DNA of 64,000 nt from Tetrapyrgos nigripes (GCA_013368315.1 JAACJM010000115.1:124001-188000); one strand, 5' to 3'; counted from the stretch's first letter, positions 24,208 through 36,841 are shown. Numbers and translations: made by a program. The notes: a model not told the origin generated them from the letters alone.

Positions 24208-26751
24208 ATGTCTTCCCGTTGCGATGCTTCGGTGGCTCTAGTTCCTGAACAAGTGGGACTTGCTTTGCTCCTCCTTGTAGACAATAGCCAAGGGTTGAGA
24301 TCAGTGTGGCCGGACATTCAGGATCACTATCTGCCATCATTGTTCCGGCACATAGAGAGCTTGCCATATCCGACGTTGCAGGTCAGTAACTTTCTTTGGG
24401 CTTCCTATCATCGATGCTTGTACGCGAGGAGATCTGATGGCCCATCATAGACGGAAACGCTCGTAGTCGAGAGTAATCCAGGCATTTGTGACTCCGGCAC
24501 GATAGGACCGCGCCACCATCGCACTCTTCGAGATGCAGTGGCAGATATTCGTTTCCCTTCTCAGTCGAATAACAGATTGACCTTGAATATAATGAAGAAA
24601 GGACTCGAGGTAAGCAGGCAGAAATCACTAGCCCTGACCTCGTGCCTTGACACCGATCAATTACTTGCAGCTTCTAGCATCAACGAACGCAGCAGAACGA
24701 CATGCTATAATACTAGCAGCATCGGCCCCCACATCTGGCTGTAACGACCCCCTCTCTAACCTAGATCGTTCTCGTTGGGTTCTTTTGGCCCAGTATCTTG
24801 CCAAGGTAAATTTATCTCCCCTGCGTATACGTGGTCGCCTGACAAAATCCTACCAGGAACGAATTCATTGCCATCTCATGATCAGCCCACATGCAGATAG
24901 GAGTTTATTTACGACTCTTTTTGAGGAAAATGTGTGTGATTTATCTGTTGGGATCACCAGGTTGGATACTCATGTTTCTTCTCAGCTACGTCTGCAAAAC
25001 TTGATTGAAAAACAGACTTGGCCGCCTCTCGATGGATCAAAGATAATAATCCGCATGTCGGGACATCGAGACTCTGCCACTCAAGGTCCGTTTTCTTGTC
25101 ATTCAGAATGGATGGTGAATGATTTTATCCCTTTTCCGGCTGTGATGTGTATTTGAACCCACAGAGCATCCCAACAACGTACGTAAAATCTTCTGGGCCG
25201 GTCTATTGTTTCGCGCTTACGACCATCACTTAGATTTATCGAGCGTCTCAGCCATTGAATTCTTTTGACCCAAGTCTGCCAGTTGGCTCCACGCCTATTA
25301 CGCCATCTCCCTCGACTCCTCTCGAGCCTCAGGATCCAGCTCCTAGTCTCGTTGCCCAACTTCAGCAGGTAAGTTGGAACCTCATTTCTCAACCCTTCAT
25401 TCATACTTATTGTCACCGGCAGGTTCATGGTTTGACTAAAAAGAAGGTGTACGGAGCGAAACCGGTACGAAAGCCATTCGTCTCAACAGAAGTCTATCGA
25501 GAGAATGGTCGAAAGTCCGTTTCGTTATCCCCACTCTCACCGCCAGATACTAGTCATGGAGGACGTGTCCAGTCCTCTACACTGGCTAGCCGGTCAGCCA
25601 GGCACCATCAGACAGTGCCAGTGGTCCTGCCTCAGTTCAGGTGCCATGACGGCGCTGGAGCTTCCCCTACGAATCGCAGTCCAATCTCAATGTCTAGCTA
25701 CCCGCAGCCTATCTCTTCTCCTACTTCACCAGTTCCTTTGGCCGATTATTCTATTTCCTCTTTAAATCCGTGGATGGAAGCGAATCGCCAGCCGTCGACT
25801 TGGGGCAGTTCTCCGTCATCTATTATTGACTCATCGCAAGGCTATCCAAGCCTTCCTGACCCAAGCGAAAACCTTCAGTCTACCCCAACCAGCGATGATT
25901 TCACCCGCTTGGCAATCTCTGCTCATTCTTCCTTCATCCCTCCCTCGTTTTCAGGCCGAGAACAACCTACCTATGCGCATTCAAGTATATCCCGTCCCCC
26001 TACATCTCCATCCGAGTCTACTTCGACATCGACATCGACATCCCCAGGCCCGAGTCATAACGACTACTTCAATGGCTCTTACTCGCCACAAGAAAATCCT
26101 ATGCCGATGGCTCGAACCCGATCTTCTATTCCTCAATCGGTTTATAGAGATGAATTGTTGTCGCATTTGGAGGTTCCGAGTAAGCCTTTGACATCAGTAT
26201 TGTCAGGATTTGCGCAGGGAGTAGATAGCTCGTCTTCTTCTACATCTCCAACGCCGCCGACGAGAACCCCGCCATCGGCCCTGTTTGGACCATCTGCAGA
26301 TGTACAGTTGAACCCGAGCCACGTTCTTCCAGTCCATTCAGCCCGTATGGACACGCGTCGCTCCTCAATCTCTCCTCATACGTCTTCCCCACCTCAGGGG
26401 TACTCCAGATTCTACAGTGTTTCTCCTATTCCTTCATCGAATTTACCGACTTCTTCGCATTGGGAAATGCTGCCAAAGTCGATGCCTACTGCAGCAGATA
26501 TTCCAGAATCATTTGGCGCAAACACAAACGATCCAGCTCTTCCCGTTGATAATGTAGCATTCGGGACAGGCGAGTCGCAGTTTCACCAGCCACCATCGGC
26601 AGGAAACCCAACAATATCAACTCGTGTTCAACTGCACAGTTCGCAGACCGCCGTTCTCAGCCCTCTGACGATTCCTTCTACATACTCCTCTTCCGAGCTT
26701 TCTTCCCTTCCTTCTTCCGGATCTAGTTCTTTGACTGGCTGGGCTGGATAA
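24208..26751 (+). CDS. VWA-type protein, probably Mediator subunit 25-like
   Basis: Start ATG at 24208 (MSSRCDASVALVPEQVGLAL). Exons join cleanly through the motifs VWPDIQDHYLPSLFRHIESL, TLRDAVADIRFPSQ, KGLELLASTNAAERHAIILA, HCHLMISPHADRSLFTTLF and LRLQNLIEKQTWPPLDGSK. The alternation of buried strands and helices, starting with a chain that opposes a ligand-like DNSQ loop, resembles the von Willebrand A domain that opens Mediator subunit 25. The last exon (from about 25234) is a 490-residue Ser/Pro/Thr-rich disordered tail with a basic patch (LTKKKVYGAKPVRKPF). Stop TAA at 26749-26751. If correct, the protein links gene-specific activators to RNA polymerase II. The assignment rests on fold-like features, not on strong sequence identity; a different VWA protein is possible. 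Confidence 0.5.
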
Positions 26752-28620
26752 TACACCTGGTCAGGGTAATGATACTCGACTTGTACTCCCGAGCGAAATG
26801 TTTGCTAACACATAGATTCGGTAAGTTTATGGTCTGTGGTTAGAAGCTGTGGTTAGAAGTCATGAACAATAGATACTTATCACAGTGATATATGATATAT
26901 GTACTTGTACTGTTTTCGTTGTTGTCATTATCTCGCTTTTCGAGTCCTCGACTTATTGCTCTGTAAATTTTCCTCTTTCTGCTACTGATACCTCGTCCCC
27001 TCATATTCCCCATTCCTCACAGTTGTATGCTCGCCCTTTCTCACATACCACTCCATTACTACGATTCAAGTTGCACTAGTAGACGTGGTAGTATATCGCC
27101 ACCTCCTCGACTTTGGGACTTTGTAGTCCTAACATTCCCATAGCTCCGTAGCTATAAATAATATACTTTGATTTGATTTGGTTTACAACGACGACTAATC
27201 CTATCAAAAGCCCGCTACTTAAATACCGACCAAACAGGTTGTCTCAGCCTATCCTCAGCAGGTTTGTTTCATCCTAGAAATTTCCGATTTCCACATGATA
27301 GTCATATCTGAGTAGGAGAGTCTAGACCATGCCATCGGAATAGAGTACCTACTATAGGACCCTTTACAGTAGATGATACCCATTGGGCCTTGGTCAAGAT
27401 ATTGCATGGAGAGTGCCGTATTCTATAACACCCGAAATCAGAAAATCAAAGCGGGGATCAATGCTTGAAACAGGTCATTGGTCCAAATGGCAGAAGAATT
27501 CGGAGCCATGTTGCGAGTCGGCGGAAGTAGGTGGTCTTAATTCTTAATTCGAATCAGCCTCTTTGAAGTTATGAACAATGCTAGACCGGCAGATCATTCG
27601 ATCGTGGCACTGGCGCCACATGATGAGCCACTGGGACGTATCCGGACACCATATTCGGTGCTTCAAGCACTCTGACTGCTCCCCCATATACGGAGCCATT
27701 TACCTGTTAACTCCCACCAAAGGCTAAATCTGACGGGTATTTCCGAGTTTGAATAGGCTGGGCTACTTACAGATGCTAATAATTCCTACGCGGAGTCCAT
27801 GTGTCGAAGGCCTTTCAAGCCACCCAACCATTCCTTTCGAGTCAAACGTTTTAAGGGCACCATTCAAATTCTAACAATCAATGTTCTTGCCACTTCTTGG
27901 AGGGTCTACGAATATTACTATACCAAAAGTCAAAAGGACTTGCCGCTGATCTTCGTCAAAATTTCCTCGCTATGCCTTGTTGTATATCTTTCCACATATA
28001 CAGAAGTAGTACAAAGTATGTTCATTCTGACCGCACGGACCTACCTGAGAAAACGAGTGCCAGCAGATCTAAATTTGTAAAATTCCTGGGACGGAGCAGG
28101 TCCATATCCAAGTAAGGTAATCTGCGCAGGAACTTCGGGTACGTGCTCACTAATACTTAGAGGCCTGAAGAAGCCTGGGCTCTATTTTCTGACACGGAGA
28201 TAACCGCGGAGAAGGCTTTGAACAAAATTCTAGATCTATTGAGTATGTAGACGGAAGTTAGGAACAGGGGAAGTTAACTTGACAATCACATACGTATCTT
28301 GAGAAATCAGTTTGGCCGACTGATCAGTGAAGACGATGAGACCCGAACCGACAAGCTTAAGGCTTAAGCAATTTTTCATCCAGACAGAGGCATGTTGTAA
28401 CTTGTGGCTATGTTAGATAGTCCGGGGTCCGGGTGTAGTTTTCCGGGGAACAGTAGGTTCGGAACAAGCCCGCGAAGTTCCCGGGCCCTTCGCTAGAAGG
28501 GGCTTGCGCGAGAAAGTCCCACGAATGATAGGGCTCGTTGGCAGCTTCCTAGCTCCTTCAGTTCTTCATGAAATCATATACTATAAGAGACAGAAATGTA
28601 GCTTAGAAGGTCCTCTATTA
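26752..28620. other. AT-rich intergenic region with a possible coding remnant
   Basis: No intact gene. Between about 27797 and 28250 the plus strand reads like fragments of a protein in shifting frames (QKSKGLAADLRQNFLA, then SRSKFVKFLGRSRSISK, then EAWALFSDTEITAEKALNKI). This looks like a decayed gene of unknown family. The rest shows nothing I can support. Confidence 0.4.
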
Positions 28621-29250
28621 CAGTATTTCACCGCTGACCGATACACCAAAAATGAAAATGCAATGGCATAGCAGTTTGAGAGCGAATCTACTGGAGTTAT
28701 GTACATCATAAGATCTACTATCGAAAGTATATACATGTAAAATTACTAGTGATTATGGTACGTACGTCAGGAGATATGCGCAGTGCAAGTGAGAAACCGC
28801 AAAACCGGCTTTTCCGGGTCGCTGATACACCTGTCACACCGGATCACACACATGCCAAAACAGGCGCTTTGGCTGTGACATGTCACAGTTCGTCCTGACG
28901 GACCCATCTTTGGCTCATACCAAGGTTATGTCAAGCCTACACACCTAGAGTGTTTGCGGTACAATGCTATTATGCCTTCTGCTTCGATATATGAACTAGA
29001 TATGGGCTTACTTACCACTCTCGTTCTCTTAAAATCTGCGAGATATATTTTTAGATGTGTATCTAAATTTTACGAAATCACCCCTCCTTAAGCAGTATAC
29101 ATGGATACCCACGGTATGGAGTGCTACAATCATGGCTCTCAACAGTATGTACCTATATAACACCTTGTTTGAGCCCCGGGTAGCCCAAATCATGGAATAA
29201 TCTGCAGTGTATCGGTGACTGGTGGTGTATCGGTCAGCGGTGAAATACTG
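28621..29250. mobile_element. 630-base MITE with 27-base perfect inverted ends and TA flanks (Tc1/mariner-pogo type)
   Basis: The left end starts CAGTATTTCACCGCTGACCG and goes on for seven more bases; bases 29224-29250 are its exact reverse complement over all 27 positions. Both ends are flanked by TA (28619-28620 and 29251-29252). CAGT termini with TA target duplication are typical of Tc1/mariner and pogo/Fot1 elements. No transposase lies inside, so it would depend on one elsewhere. Confidence 0.8.
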
Positions 29251-29655
29251 TACTGTCCAAGCCAAATTACTGATAGGAACCATTATACAATATATATTGG
29301 CGAGCTATGTGGAGTCACAAGCAAACCTGGGACAGATACTTCCTGAGGCCACTGTATTTGCTACAGGACCATATGTAGAAAGCAAACGTGCTGGTCAGCA
29401 TTCAATAATGACAAACAATAAAGTGCCGCAAACAAATCCAGCCAATCAGAGAAGGGCTTGGAACGAACCTAAACCTAAGAAGAGACTTCAATTGTGAGTA
29501 CTTGTTTGTCAACAACGTTTGGTCTCATCTTAGTCAGCTCCGCCTTCTCTGCCCAGCCGTCGCGCAACAACGCTGAAGGACTGTCTGAAAGAAGTCTGAG
29601 GTTTCTCTCCTGTACAACTACTAGCGTAGATAGATTACTTGGGTAGTAGGAGAGG

Positions 29656-31054
29656 ATGTCGTCCACGTCCGACCCCGCAGAGTTAAAAAAGCTCGTAAAA
29701 CAGCTACAAAGTCTAGCTAATCCGAAGGTATGTGTTTACGAAAATCCATGTCAAACCCTTTCATTTCTGACGTAGACTTTTTGTACAGGAAATCGTTGAA
29801 TTGCTAGGTGTTCTGAAGAAAACTTTCCAAGTAAATGAAGCTGTCCTTAGGGTGAGTATTTCACGTCAATTTTTTTTTGTCTGCCACCCTACGACCATGC
29901 GGTTCCTGGTTCGGTTTTGGTACTAATTGACCTGGTCGTGTGCAGGAAAGCAAGGCTGGTTTGGCAATAGGCAAATTGCGTCAGCATTCTTCAAAGGAAG
30001 TCGCGGATGCCGCCAAAGATCTGGTGAAGAAGTGGAAGAATGAGGTTGAGAAGGCGAAGCAAGCTGTGGGTACAAACACGAAGCCAGGTGCGTGTTGCAT
30101 ACAACCTCCCATTCTACCAGTTGCCAACCCTTTGTTTGTCAGCTGCGACGGCTTCAAAGATTTCGACACCCACTGCGACGTCCTCGAACGGGAAGACCGA
30201 AGTGCGCAGCTCCAAGACAGACAAACCCAAAATTAATGTTACTGGAGACAAGACTCGAGATAAGTGTATAGAGCTTCTTTACGACGCTCTTGCAAAGGAT
30301 TCTGGTGCCCGTGAGTTTTGCCAAAAGTGGTGTTGACCGTCTCTCACATCGTATCTCACAGCGACCGATCTCATCAGTCAACGAGCTATCGCCGTAGAGT
30401 CAGCAATCCTCAATCTTTTCGGGACCACCACTGCAGATTACAAGAACAAAATCCGTTCGCTGTTTGTGAACCTGAAGGATGACAAGAATCCTGGGCTGCG
30501 AGAAAGTGTTGTTGCTGGAGAAATCCCTGCGGATACGCTATCCAAAATGACGAGTAACGTGCGTGTTCCCTGCTCATTTTTCTCTACGTGGCCGCTTGTC
30601 CGAGCATCTCGCAACGTCTCGCCTCTCTTCATGGCATTTTCTGCTCCGGATCCGACGCATTTACTCATTCTATCTATAGGACATGGCTTCAGCCGAAAGG
30701 AAAGCAGAAGATGAACGCATCAAGGAAGAGAATCTGTTCAAATCCCTCGGCGCTGGCGAACAACAAGCCGAAACTGATGCGTTCCAATGTGGGAGATGCA
30801 AGCAGGTATGTCTTCCTCGCGTCGTATCCTTTTACGAGCTAGGTGCTAATCTATTCATGTCACAGCGAAAATGCCGCTATCGTCAAGCTCAAACTCGGAG
30901 TGCTGATGAACCTATGACGACTTTTGTTACTTGCACCAATTGCGGGAACAGGTGAGCACGGACCGACCTTCTTTTAGTTGCCTTCACTACATTTTAATCT
31001 GCTGTGCCGGACGCTGACTGCCGATTCTCTTCTTACAGGTGGAAGTTTTCATGA
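29656..31054 (+). CDS. DST1: Transcription elongation factor TFIIS
   Basis: Rescues backtracked RNA polymerase II by stimulating cleavage of the nascent RNA. Start ATG 29656 ([17 protein letters not shown]). N-terminal LW/TFIIS-N domain: [39 protein letters not shown] over the first exons. The central domain follows: [59 protein letters not shown]. The C-terminal zinc ribbon has [11 protein letters not shown], then [15 protein letters not shown] with the acidic hairpin Asp-Glu that reaches the polymerase active site, and NCGNRWKFS at the end. The last exon is tiny: AG|G completes an Arg codon and WKFS ends at 31054. All family parts are present and in frame. Convergent with PRP46. Confidence 0.95.
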
Positions 31055-31581
31055 ATTTGCAATACCTTCCTTTATCCCTTTTTCTTCACTTCACCGAGTG
31101 TTGATCGTGGGGATTTTCGCTAGTTGCCATAGTCAAAATGGGCATTGCTATATCGGTGTCTTCACGTCCCAAAATTCAGCAGGACGTTGTATCATAATAT
31201 ACTTTACGCACCCTTTTCTCCGTCTCTGCCTTCCGAACCTTCTCCCTTAGCCTCCATCCTTGTCCTTCGATACCCCAGGGACCCGGCTGGCAGCCATACT
31301 TACGCTTTTTCTCTCTTTTCTCTTTCCTCTGTATCTAGTTTGCAAGAAACTCTACCTCATGCCTTTAGTGCTCCAGACCTTGTATTGTATACATTATTGA
31401 AACCATCTTTCACTCTATGACACTAGGCTGACCAGTTTTCGTGAACGTAGCACGGAACCCAATGATTGACAACCATGTCCTCACATTGAGACCTATACCA
31501 GGTCGTCTGTAGATGAGTATTACAAGTAATGTTATAGCATAGTATACAACGACAATATATAAGCCGAGCGAGCATAAACGA
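31055..31581. other. Convergent spacer between TFIIS and PRP46
   Basis: Shared 3' region of two genes that face each other. Pyrimidine-rich; no coding exon recognised. Confidence 0.5.
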
Positions 31582-33142
31582 CTATTGGGATTGCTCAGCG
31601 TAAACCTGATCACAGAGCCGAAGAACAGTAGTTAGTCATTTGATGAGAAAAAAATGAAGGTTGGAAAACACACCTTTATCGTCTTATCCGCTCCACCCGT
31701 TATCAGCCTCGTCCCAGTATGATCAAATGTTGAGCAGAACACTCCCGCTTCCGCCTCTAGGGAACCTGGTTGAGGAATATCATCAAGATTTTGGAAGGGC
31801 GTGCCGGTAGCGTAGTCCCAAAATGTTAGGGTACCATTGTCACCTGTCGAGAATGTTAGCATTCAGACAACCAGGAGAACCATAGAAAGGAAAAGAGCGA
31901 AATAGGAGAATGTAAACGCCTCTAAAAAACGTCAAGAGCGTCAAACATCCTACTCACCTCCACTGAAAAACACTCCCTCCGCATTGACACTCAACGTGTT
32001 GATAATAGCGTTATGCCCACTAAAGTTGAAGACAAAATTGCCTTCTGGACACTTCCATTTTTTGATGTTGTTACCGCCGGCGGATCCTGAGGCGAAAGAG
32101 TACTCGGTAGGGTGGATGGCGAGGGCGCGGACGGATTTTTTGTGATGCGTGAGGGTTACCATCGTTTTTCCTGCTGCAAGGTCCCATAACCTGGAAAAGT
32201 AAGAAAAAAATCGAGTCACAAAGTCAAAAGGGCATTCCGAAAAGCGGTAGGATGAAAGACAAGCATGCATACCTAACTGTGGAGTCCATGCTTCCTGTAA
32301 TGACCTGAGGGTCACTCTCCTGGCATTTTACATCCGCTACTGTCCCGGTGTGACCGGCCAAAGCATGGATCTGGGCTTTTGTACGCATATCCCATACTCG
32401 AGCAGATGCGTCTCGGCCGGAAGTTACGAGGACATCAAGGGTTGGGTGTAGGGAGAGGGCGTAGACACCTGAAAGGTGACCGTGGTAGTGTCTAATGACT
32501 TTGTTGGCTTCCAGATCCCAACATTTTACCATCTAGAAAGAGTGTCAGACGAAAAAAACGAACAAGCCAAGCAAAGGATACTGACTTTATCCTCTCCACA
32601 CGAAAAGAGATACGGATGCCTCGGTGAAACCGCCAGCCCCCTGACCGTCGATATATGCCCGGTCAACGAAAGTTTTAGCTCTCCACTTGCCAAATCCCAA
32701 ATTTTGATGACACGATCTCCAGCACCGGTAGCAAACCATTTATTCCCTGGTTCTACCGCAACAGAACGAACCCAACCAAGATGACCAGAGATGACTCGGA
32801 CAAGTTTCCATGGAGGGTGGTATACAGGTTTGACTGTCCGTGTAGTTTTATGAAGGGTGAGGGCTTGCGAAAGACGGGAATTGGAGGTGAAAGTGGAAGG
32901 TTGGGGTGTAGGGGTGTTGTCAATCTTGGAAATGAGTGCGGAAGTGGAGTCAGAAGCTGTTGCTTGACAGTTAGTTTGGCCGTTTCCAGAGACAACAGAC
33001 ACTCAAACGCACGTCCTGCAGTAATCATCTTTCTGTTTTCTTTTGGTCTTGCGGGGCCGACGGGACCTTGTTGAGCTAGTAAAGCCGGAGGTAATTCCCT
33101 AAAGTCGTTATATTCGTCTCGAATCTTGACAGACAGCCTCAT
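31582..33142 (-). CDS. PRP46: Pre-mRNA splicing factor PRP46/PLRG1, WD40 protein
   Basis: Component of the Prp19-associated complex needed for spliceosome activation; nuclear. The tell-tale stretch is [20 protein letters not shown] followed by seven WD repeats: [138 protein letters not shown], and the closing [12 protein letters not shown]. The N-terminal part [20 protein letters not shown] matches the family region just before the repeats. The start is uncertain: the ATG at 33142 gives a shorter N-terminus than usual, and upstream frames are blocked. The C-terminus stops soon after the last repeat, lacking the usual basic tail. The 5' region is also present a second time at about 41885. Confidence 0.9.
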
Positions 33143-33218
33143 ACGGACACTAGACTTCGTTTTGAAAAAGAGTCAACTGGCATAGTCTGGACTACGCACC
33201 TGCGTTCTTCATCCGTTA

Positions 33219-34550
33219 TGCTGTCATCGGGACACGACGCAAAGACTGCACGCGTTCTTTTGGAATTTCGAGTGAAAAGAGGTTGGAGAGGCGGTAGACC
33301 TTCGGTTGCCATGTTGCAGATGGACTATGAGTACACCTTGACGCGAAGAAGAGTTTGTCGTTGGTTTGCCGGAGGGACGACGAGGAGAGAGCTTGTACAT
33401 ATTTGTCAATGCCCTTAAGCTCGCACTGCCACAACTACGTCTACCTTTCTGACGACCCAAACCGATCCGAAGACCTTGCCTATGTCCTCAAAAATCAGCG
33501 TCTCATATGAGCTATGCTTGCCAACCTGTGGTTAGGTACTACCTGACTCTGGTCTGCGGCATTAGTGTTGCTTCAATCGGATGTTCGCTCTGTACACTAT
33601 TAGGTGTTCAAACCAAAACCCGTACAATCATTGTTCATTATTCATTTTTCAAGCTCAGCTCCCAACCAAAGCTCTTTGGACATGAACGTTTGAAAGGCGA
33701 ATCTTATACGCCAATAGGTTACTAACCCGGGTTCATGATCATTCCAGTAAATATTGCAGTAACTGTCTTCAATGCCCACCTTTTCAAAGCAATGGAGCTG
33801 CTCCTCACTGCTTTCTGACAACCTAATCCGAACGCTTGAAACATAAAACTTGAAGCCTTGAAGTCTGACGACCCTGCGGAATTACTAAATCGATCGTCCC
33901 ATCTGAACCTTTTCACCTTAGCTCCGGTCTCCTCGGGTGTTGCTGCGAGCACTCGTTCCTCTGTGAGCGTTATCTGCGAACTAGGTGATCAAACCAAAAG
34001 CCGTACAGTCAAGGGTGAAGACGAATGGAATCTTCTAGCTGCGTACTTCTCAAAGAATGGTCAATACAATCGGAACGAAGGTCTTGACGCTCTTACTAGA
34101 AGCTCAGCACTCAGCTCCTAGCCCCATACCCTTAACTTCTATGTCACCGGGAAGCCTTTTCAGGACTTGGCCAAAAACATGACCCGGTCAATGTGGCTTT
34201 AGTTACTACTACTTTTTTCCCGTCCCTAGTCACCGAAGCTTCAACTTCTATGTCACCGGAAAGCCTTTTCTGGACTTAGCCAAGAACATAACCTGGACAA
34301 TGTAACTTTAGCTGCTGCTTTTTCTTGGCCCTAATCATCCGCCAGACAGAGAAATGTGCGCTCAGGACGGGTCCCTTTACTTCGAAGTCTAACTTTGTAT
34401 TTTTCTCCCGATGTACATGGATGTGCAAATATCAACAAAGGTATTTCAATAAGTCGACGAACGACATGTACTCCCAGCTCGGGTTTCCTCGACGTCGGAC
34501 AACCTCTCTCAGCATAACCACTCTCAAAGCTTTCGTTCTCTGCATCAATC
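33219..34550 (+). repeat. Duplicated block upstream of secreted-protein copy 1
   Basis: Bases 33219-34010 recur with changes at about 35920-36370 and 41990-42364. Within the block, 34136-34222 and 34245-34330 are a near-identical tandem pair (both contain CTTCTATGTCACCGG and a TTTCTGGACTTAGCCA-like string). The right end carries the conserved promoter of the secreted-protein family: a TATTTCAATA box at 34442-34451 next to AGTCGACGAACGACATG. Confidence 0.7.
34442..34451 (+). promoter_or_regulatory. TATA-like element of secreted-protein copy 1
   Basis: TATTTCAATA, about 100 bases before the ATG, directly followed by AGTCGACGAACGAC. The other two copies have TATTTAAATA at the same place (36744-36753 and, on the minus strand, 43354-43363). 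Confidence 0.5.
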
Positions 34551-34969
34551 ATGCAACCTAAGCTCAACAAAATCGTCACAGTCACAGTCATGTTGATCAC
34601 AGTAATTGGTCAATCCGCTGCCTGCAACAGCTTCAATGATTGTCCTGGAAGTGATGTACGTGAACAGGAAAAGTTTGCCAGTTTGACCGGTGCTAAAATT
34701 CTATTATATCTAGGTGTGCTGTTTTATTGTAAGTCATTGATATTTGGAAACATCTGTCAATCTAGAAAATGCGCTTCAACTAGAGTAACCCTGGTTTCTG
34801 CATTCCATTTGATGAATGTACCAATATTGGGGACAACCACCTCGTGAGTGACTACTATCTGTGATTATGATGTACTAATCTTCATTGATAACTTCGCTGC
34901 TGTCCAAATCGTTAGGGCCAATGTGAAATAGCAGTACCTGGAGGATCCCATACCGGATCTTGCGATTAA
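34551..34969 (+). CDS. Small secreted eight-cysteine protein, copy 1
   Basis: Four exons: 34551-34655, 34714-34728, 34784-34843, 34916-34969, giving 77 residues; every junction is GT-AG. Residues 1-24 form a signal peptide (MQPKLNKIVTVTVMLITVIG, ending near SAA). The mature part starts CNSFNDCPGSD; the second exon is only 15 bases and adds VCCFI; the third gives SNPGFCIPFDECTNIGDNHL; the last GQCEIAVPGGSHTGSCD. Cysteine spacing is C-x5-C-x5-CC-x7-C-x5-C-x10-C-x12-C, eight in all, fit for four disulfides. It is not the hydrophobin pattern. The spacing of the first four cysteines resembles colipase- or knottin-like folds, but this is only a resemblance. Intact, with two intact sisters in the window. 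Function unknown; extracellular or cell-wall location inferred. Confidence 0.75.
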
Positions 34970-35919
34970 GGAGAATGCAAGGCTGGCAATAGCACGGATG
35001 GGGAAAATCATTTTTTCAGTGTGATGAAGGTGTATCACGGCCGCGTCTTGTAACGTATATGCGATATGAAAATTGCTCACAAATTGTCATGTTGCAGAGA
35101 GACTATGAGCGCGCCTTTGACGCAAAGACGAGATTGTCGTCAACGTGCCGGAGTGACCGGGAGGAGTCCTTTGAGCTCTGCACTGCACTGCCCATGTTTG
35201 ATGCATTTTGCATCCTGAAGACAAATTGTACATCCCTCCCATTCAATCCTAGCTGCACCGGCCACCAGCAAAATGTCCTCAGAATTGCTTCTGAGGTATG
35301 TCGAGTTGGAAATAAATATAAATGCCATCGCGCCGTCCCAGGAAGTATACATTACATTCCAGATCTTTTTCTTCAACTCACATGTTGGAGAATGTGGTCA
35401 CACTTGATGCAAAAGTGATATTGTGATTCATGATAACATCCTAATCTTGTCTATTGCGCTGCTCCTCGTCCTATAGTGGCGTACTTGCCTCCACCACCAT
35501 AGTCAGATGTATAATCCTCGTCTTTCGTTTGTCGCAGATTTGACCCTGATATAAATATATCGGCTCTTGCGTTAGACCATTGTTATAAAATCTATCTTGC
35601 ATACGTATTCAAATTTTTGTTATATTTCTACAAGACCCGATTTGGTGTGTTATCTTTGCCCCAACGCAATATGCACTATTATATTTTTCAGGATTATGCT
35701 GTATCATCGTTACATGTTCCCATCTTGCGTCAACATCGCTGTTCTCTATTTCTATCAGCCACAATTCCGCCAGCATTCCTCACAATTTCCCGACACTCAC
35801 CCCAATTTACCAATTTACTATTTCCAGATATGTGATCCATCAGCACCTACTGTGCTCTAATTCTAGTACAACTGTCTGGACAGCGCGATGGGGGATTGCA
35901 GTCCAGCCAAGGATATTAT
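34970..35919. repeat. Downstream part of the duplicated block, then unique AT-rich spacer
   Basis: Bases 34970-35430 (from GAGAATGCAAGGCTGGCAAT through CATGTTGCAGAGAGACTATG to the CAACTCACATGTTGG stretch) recur at 37268-37650 and, in part and inverted, at 42700-42830. After about 35440 the sequence is AT-rich and I see no gene. Confidence 0.6.
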
Positions 35920-36841
35920 TGGCATACACTGATTCTCGGTAACATTTTGCTGGTGACTCAGGTCCCTTTTCAGTCTCTTGGCATTAAAATTGGGAGAGTT
36001 TGCAGAGGTAATAGGCCTTCGGTTGCAATGTTGCAGAGGGACTATGAGTACGTCTTGACGCACGCAGAGGACGATGCCGAGGAGCTTGTACAGGTTTGTC
36101 AACGCCCTGAGAGTTCACTGCCACAAAGACACGTCTTCTTCCGCTTTCTGACGACCCAACCCGAACGCTTGAAACTTGAAGCCTTGAAGCTTGAAGTCCG
36201 AAAGCCCTGCTGAATTCCTCAACAGACCAAGTTCCATCTGAACTTTTTCACCTTGGCTCCGGTTTCCAGGGGTGTTTTCCGATCGCTCGTTCCTCTGTGA
36301 GCGTTATCTGCGACGGTGAGTGTTACCTGCGAACGTTATCTGCGCGCGAGGTGATCAAACCAAAAGCTGTACAGTCAAGAGTGAAGACGAGTGGAATCTT
36401 ATACCTGCGTACTTTTCAAAGAATGGCCAATCCAATCGGACAGAAAGTCCCGGCATTCTTTAGTACTAGAAGCTCAGTGCTCACTGTTTGTCCGAATTGC
36501 CCTCTGATTCTGGCATAGGGAAGAACAAACCGGAAGGCTGAAGCTTCAAGTTCTATGTCACCGGAAAGCCTTTTCTGGAGTTATCTAGGAACATGACCTA
36601 GTCAATGCCATAGCTTTAGCTGCTACTTTTCCTTGTCCCTAAGACAACTTTCAGCGCCTTTGTCTCAAACAATGCTATTTTCTCTAGACTCAAGTAACTG
36701 CATTAGTGGCCAAAAAGAGGAAGCATGCAGGTTTCGAGAAAGGTATTTAAATAAGTCGACGAATGACACCTACTCCCAGCCGGCATCGGACAACCTCTCT
36801 CAGTATAACCAATCTCAAAGCTTTCGCTCTCTGCATCAATC
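35920..36841 (+). repeat. Duplicated block upstream of secreted-protein copy 2
   Basis: Shares with 33219-34550 the CCTTCGGTTGC...ATGTTGCAGA segment, the GGTGATCAAACCAAAAGC segment and the promoter with TATTTAAATA (36744-36753) followed by AGTCGACGAATGACA. Shorter than the first block because one member of the internal tandem pair is missing. Confidence 0.65.

Noticed and set aside
25505..26354. Extra frames inside the Ser/Pro-rich tail of the Mediator-like gene
   Set aside because: Shadows of a low-complexity coding exon.
34551..34847. Reading secreted-protein copy 1 as a continuous 98-residue frame
   Set aside because: That frame reads through three introns and loses half the cysteines; the spliced form is supported by the same borders in all three copies.
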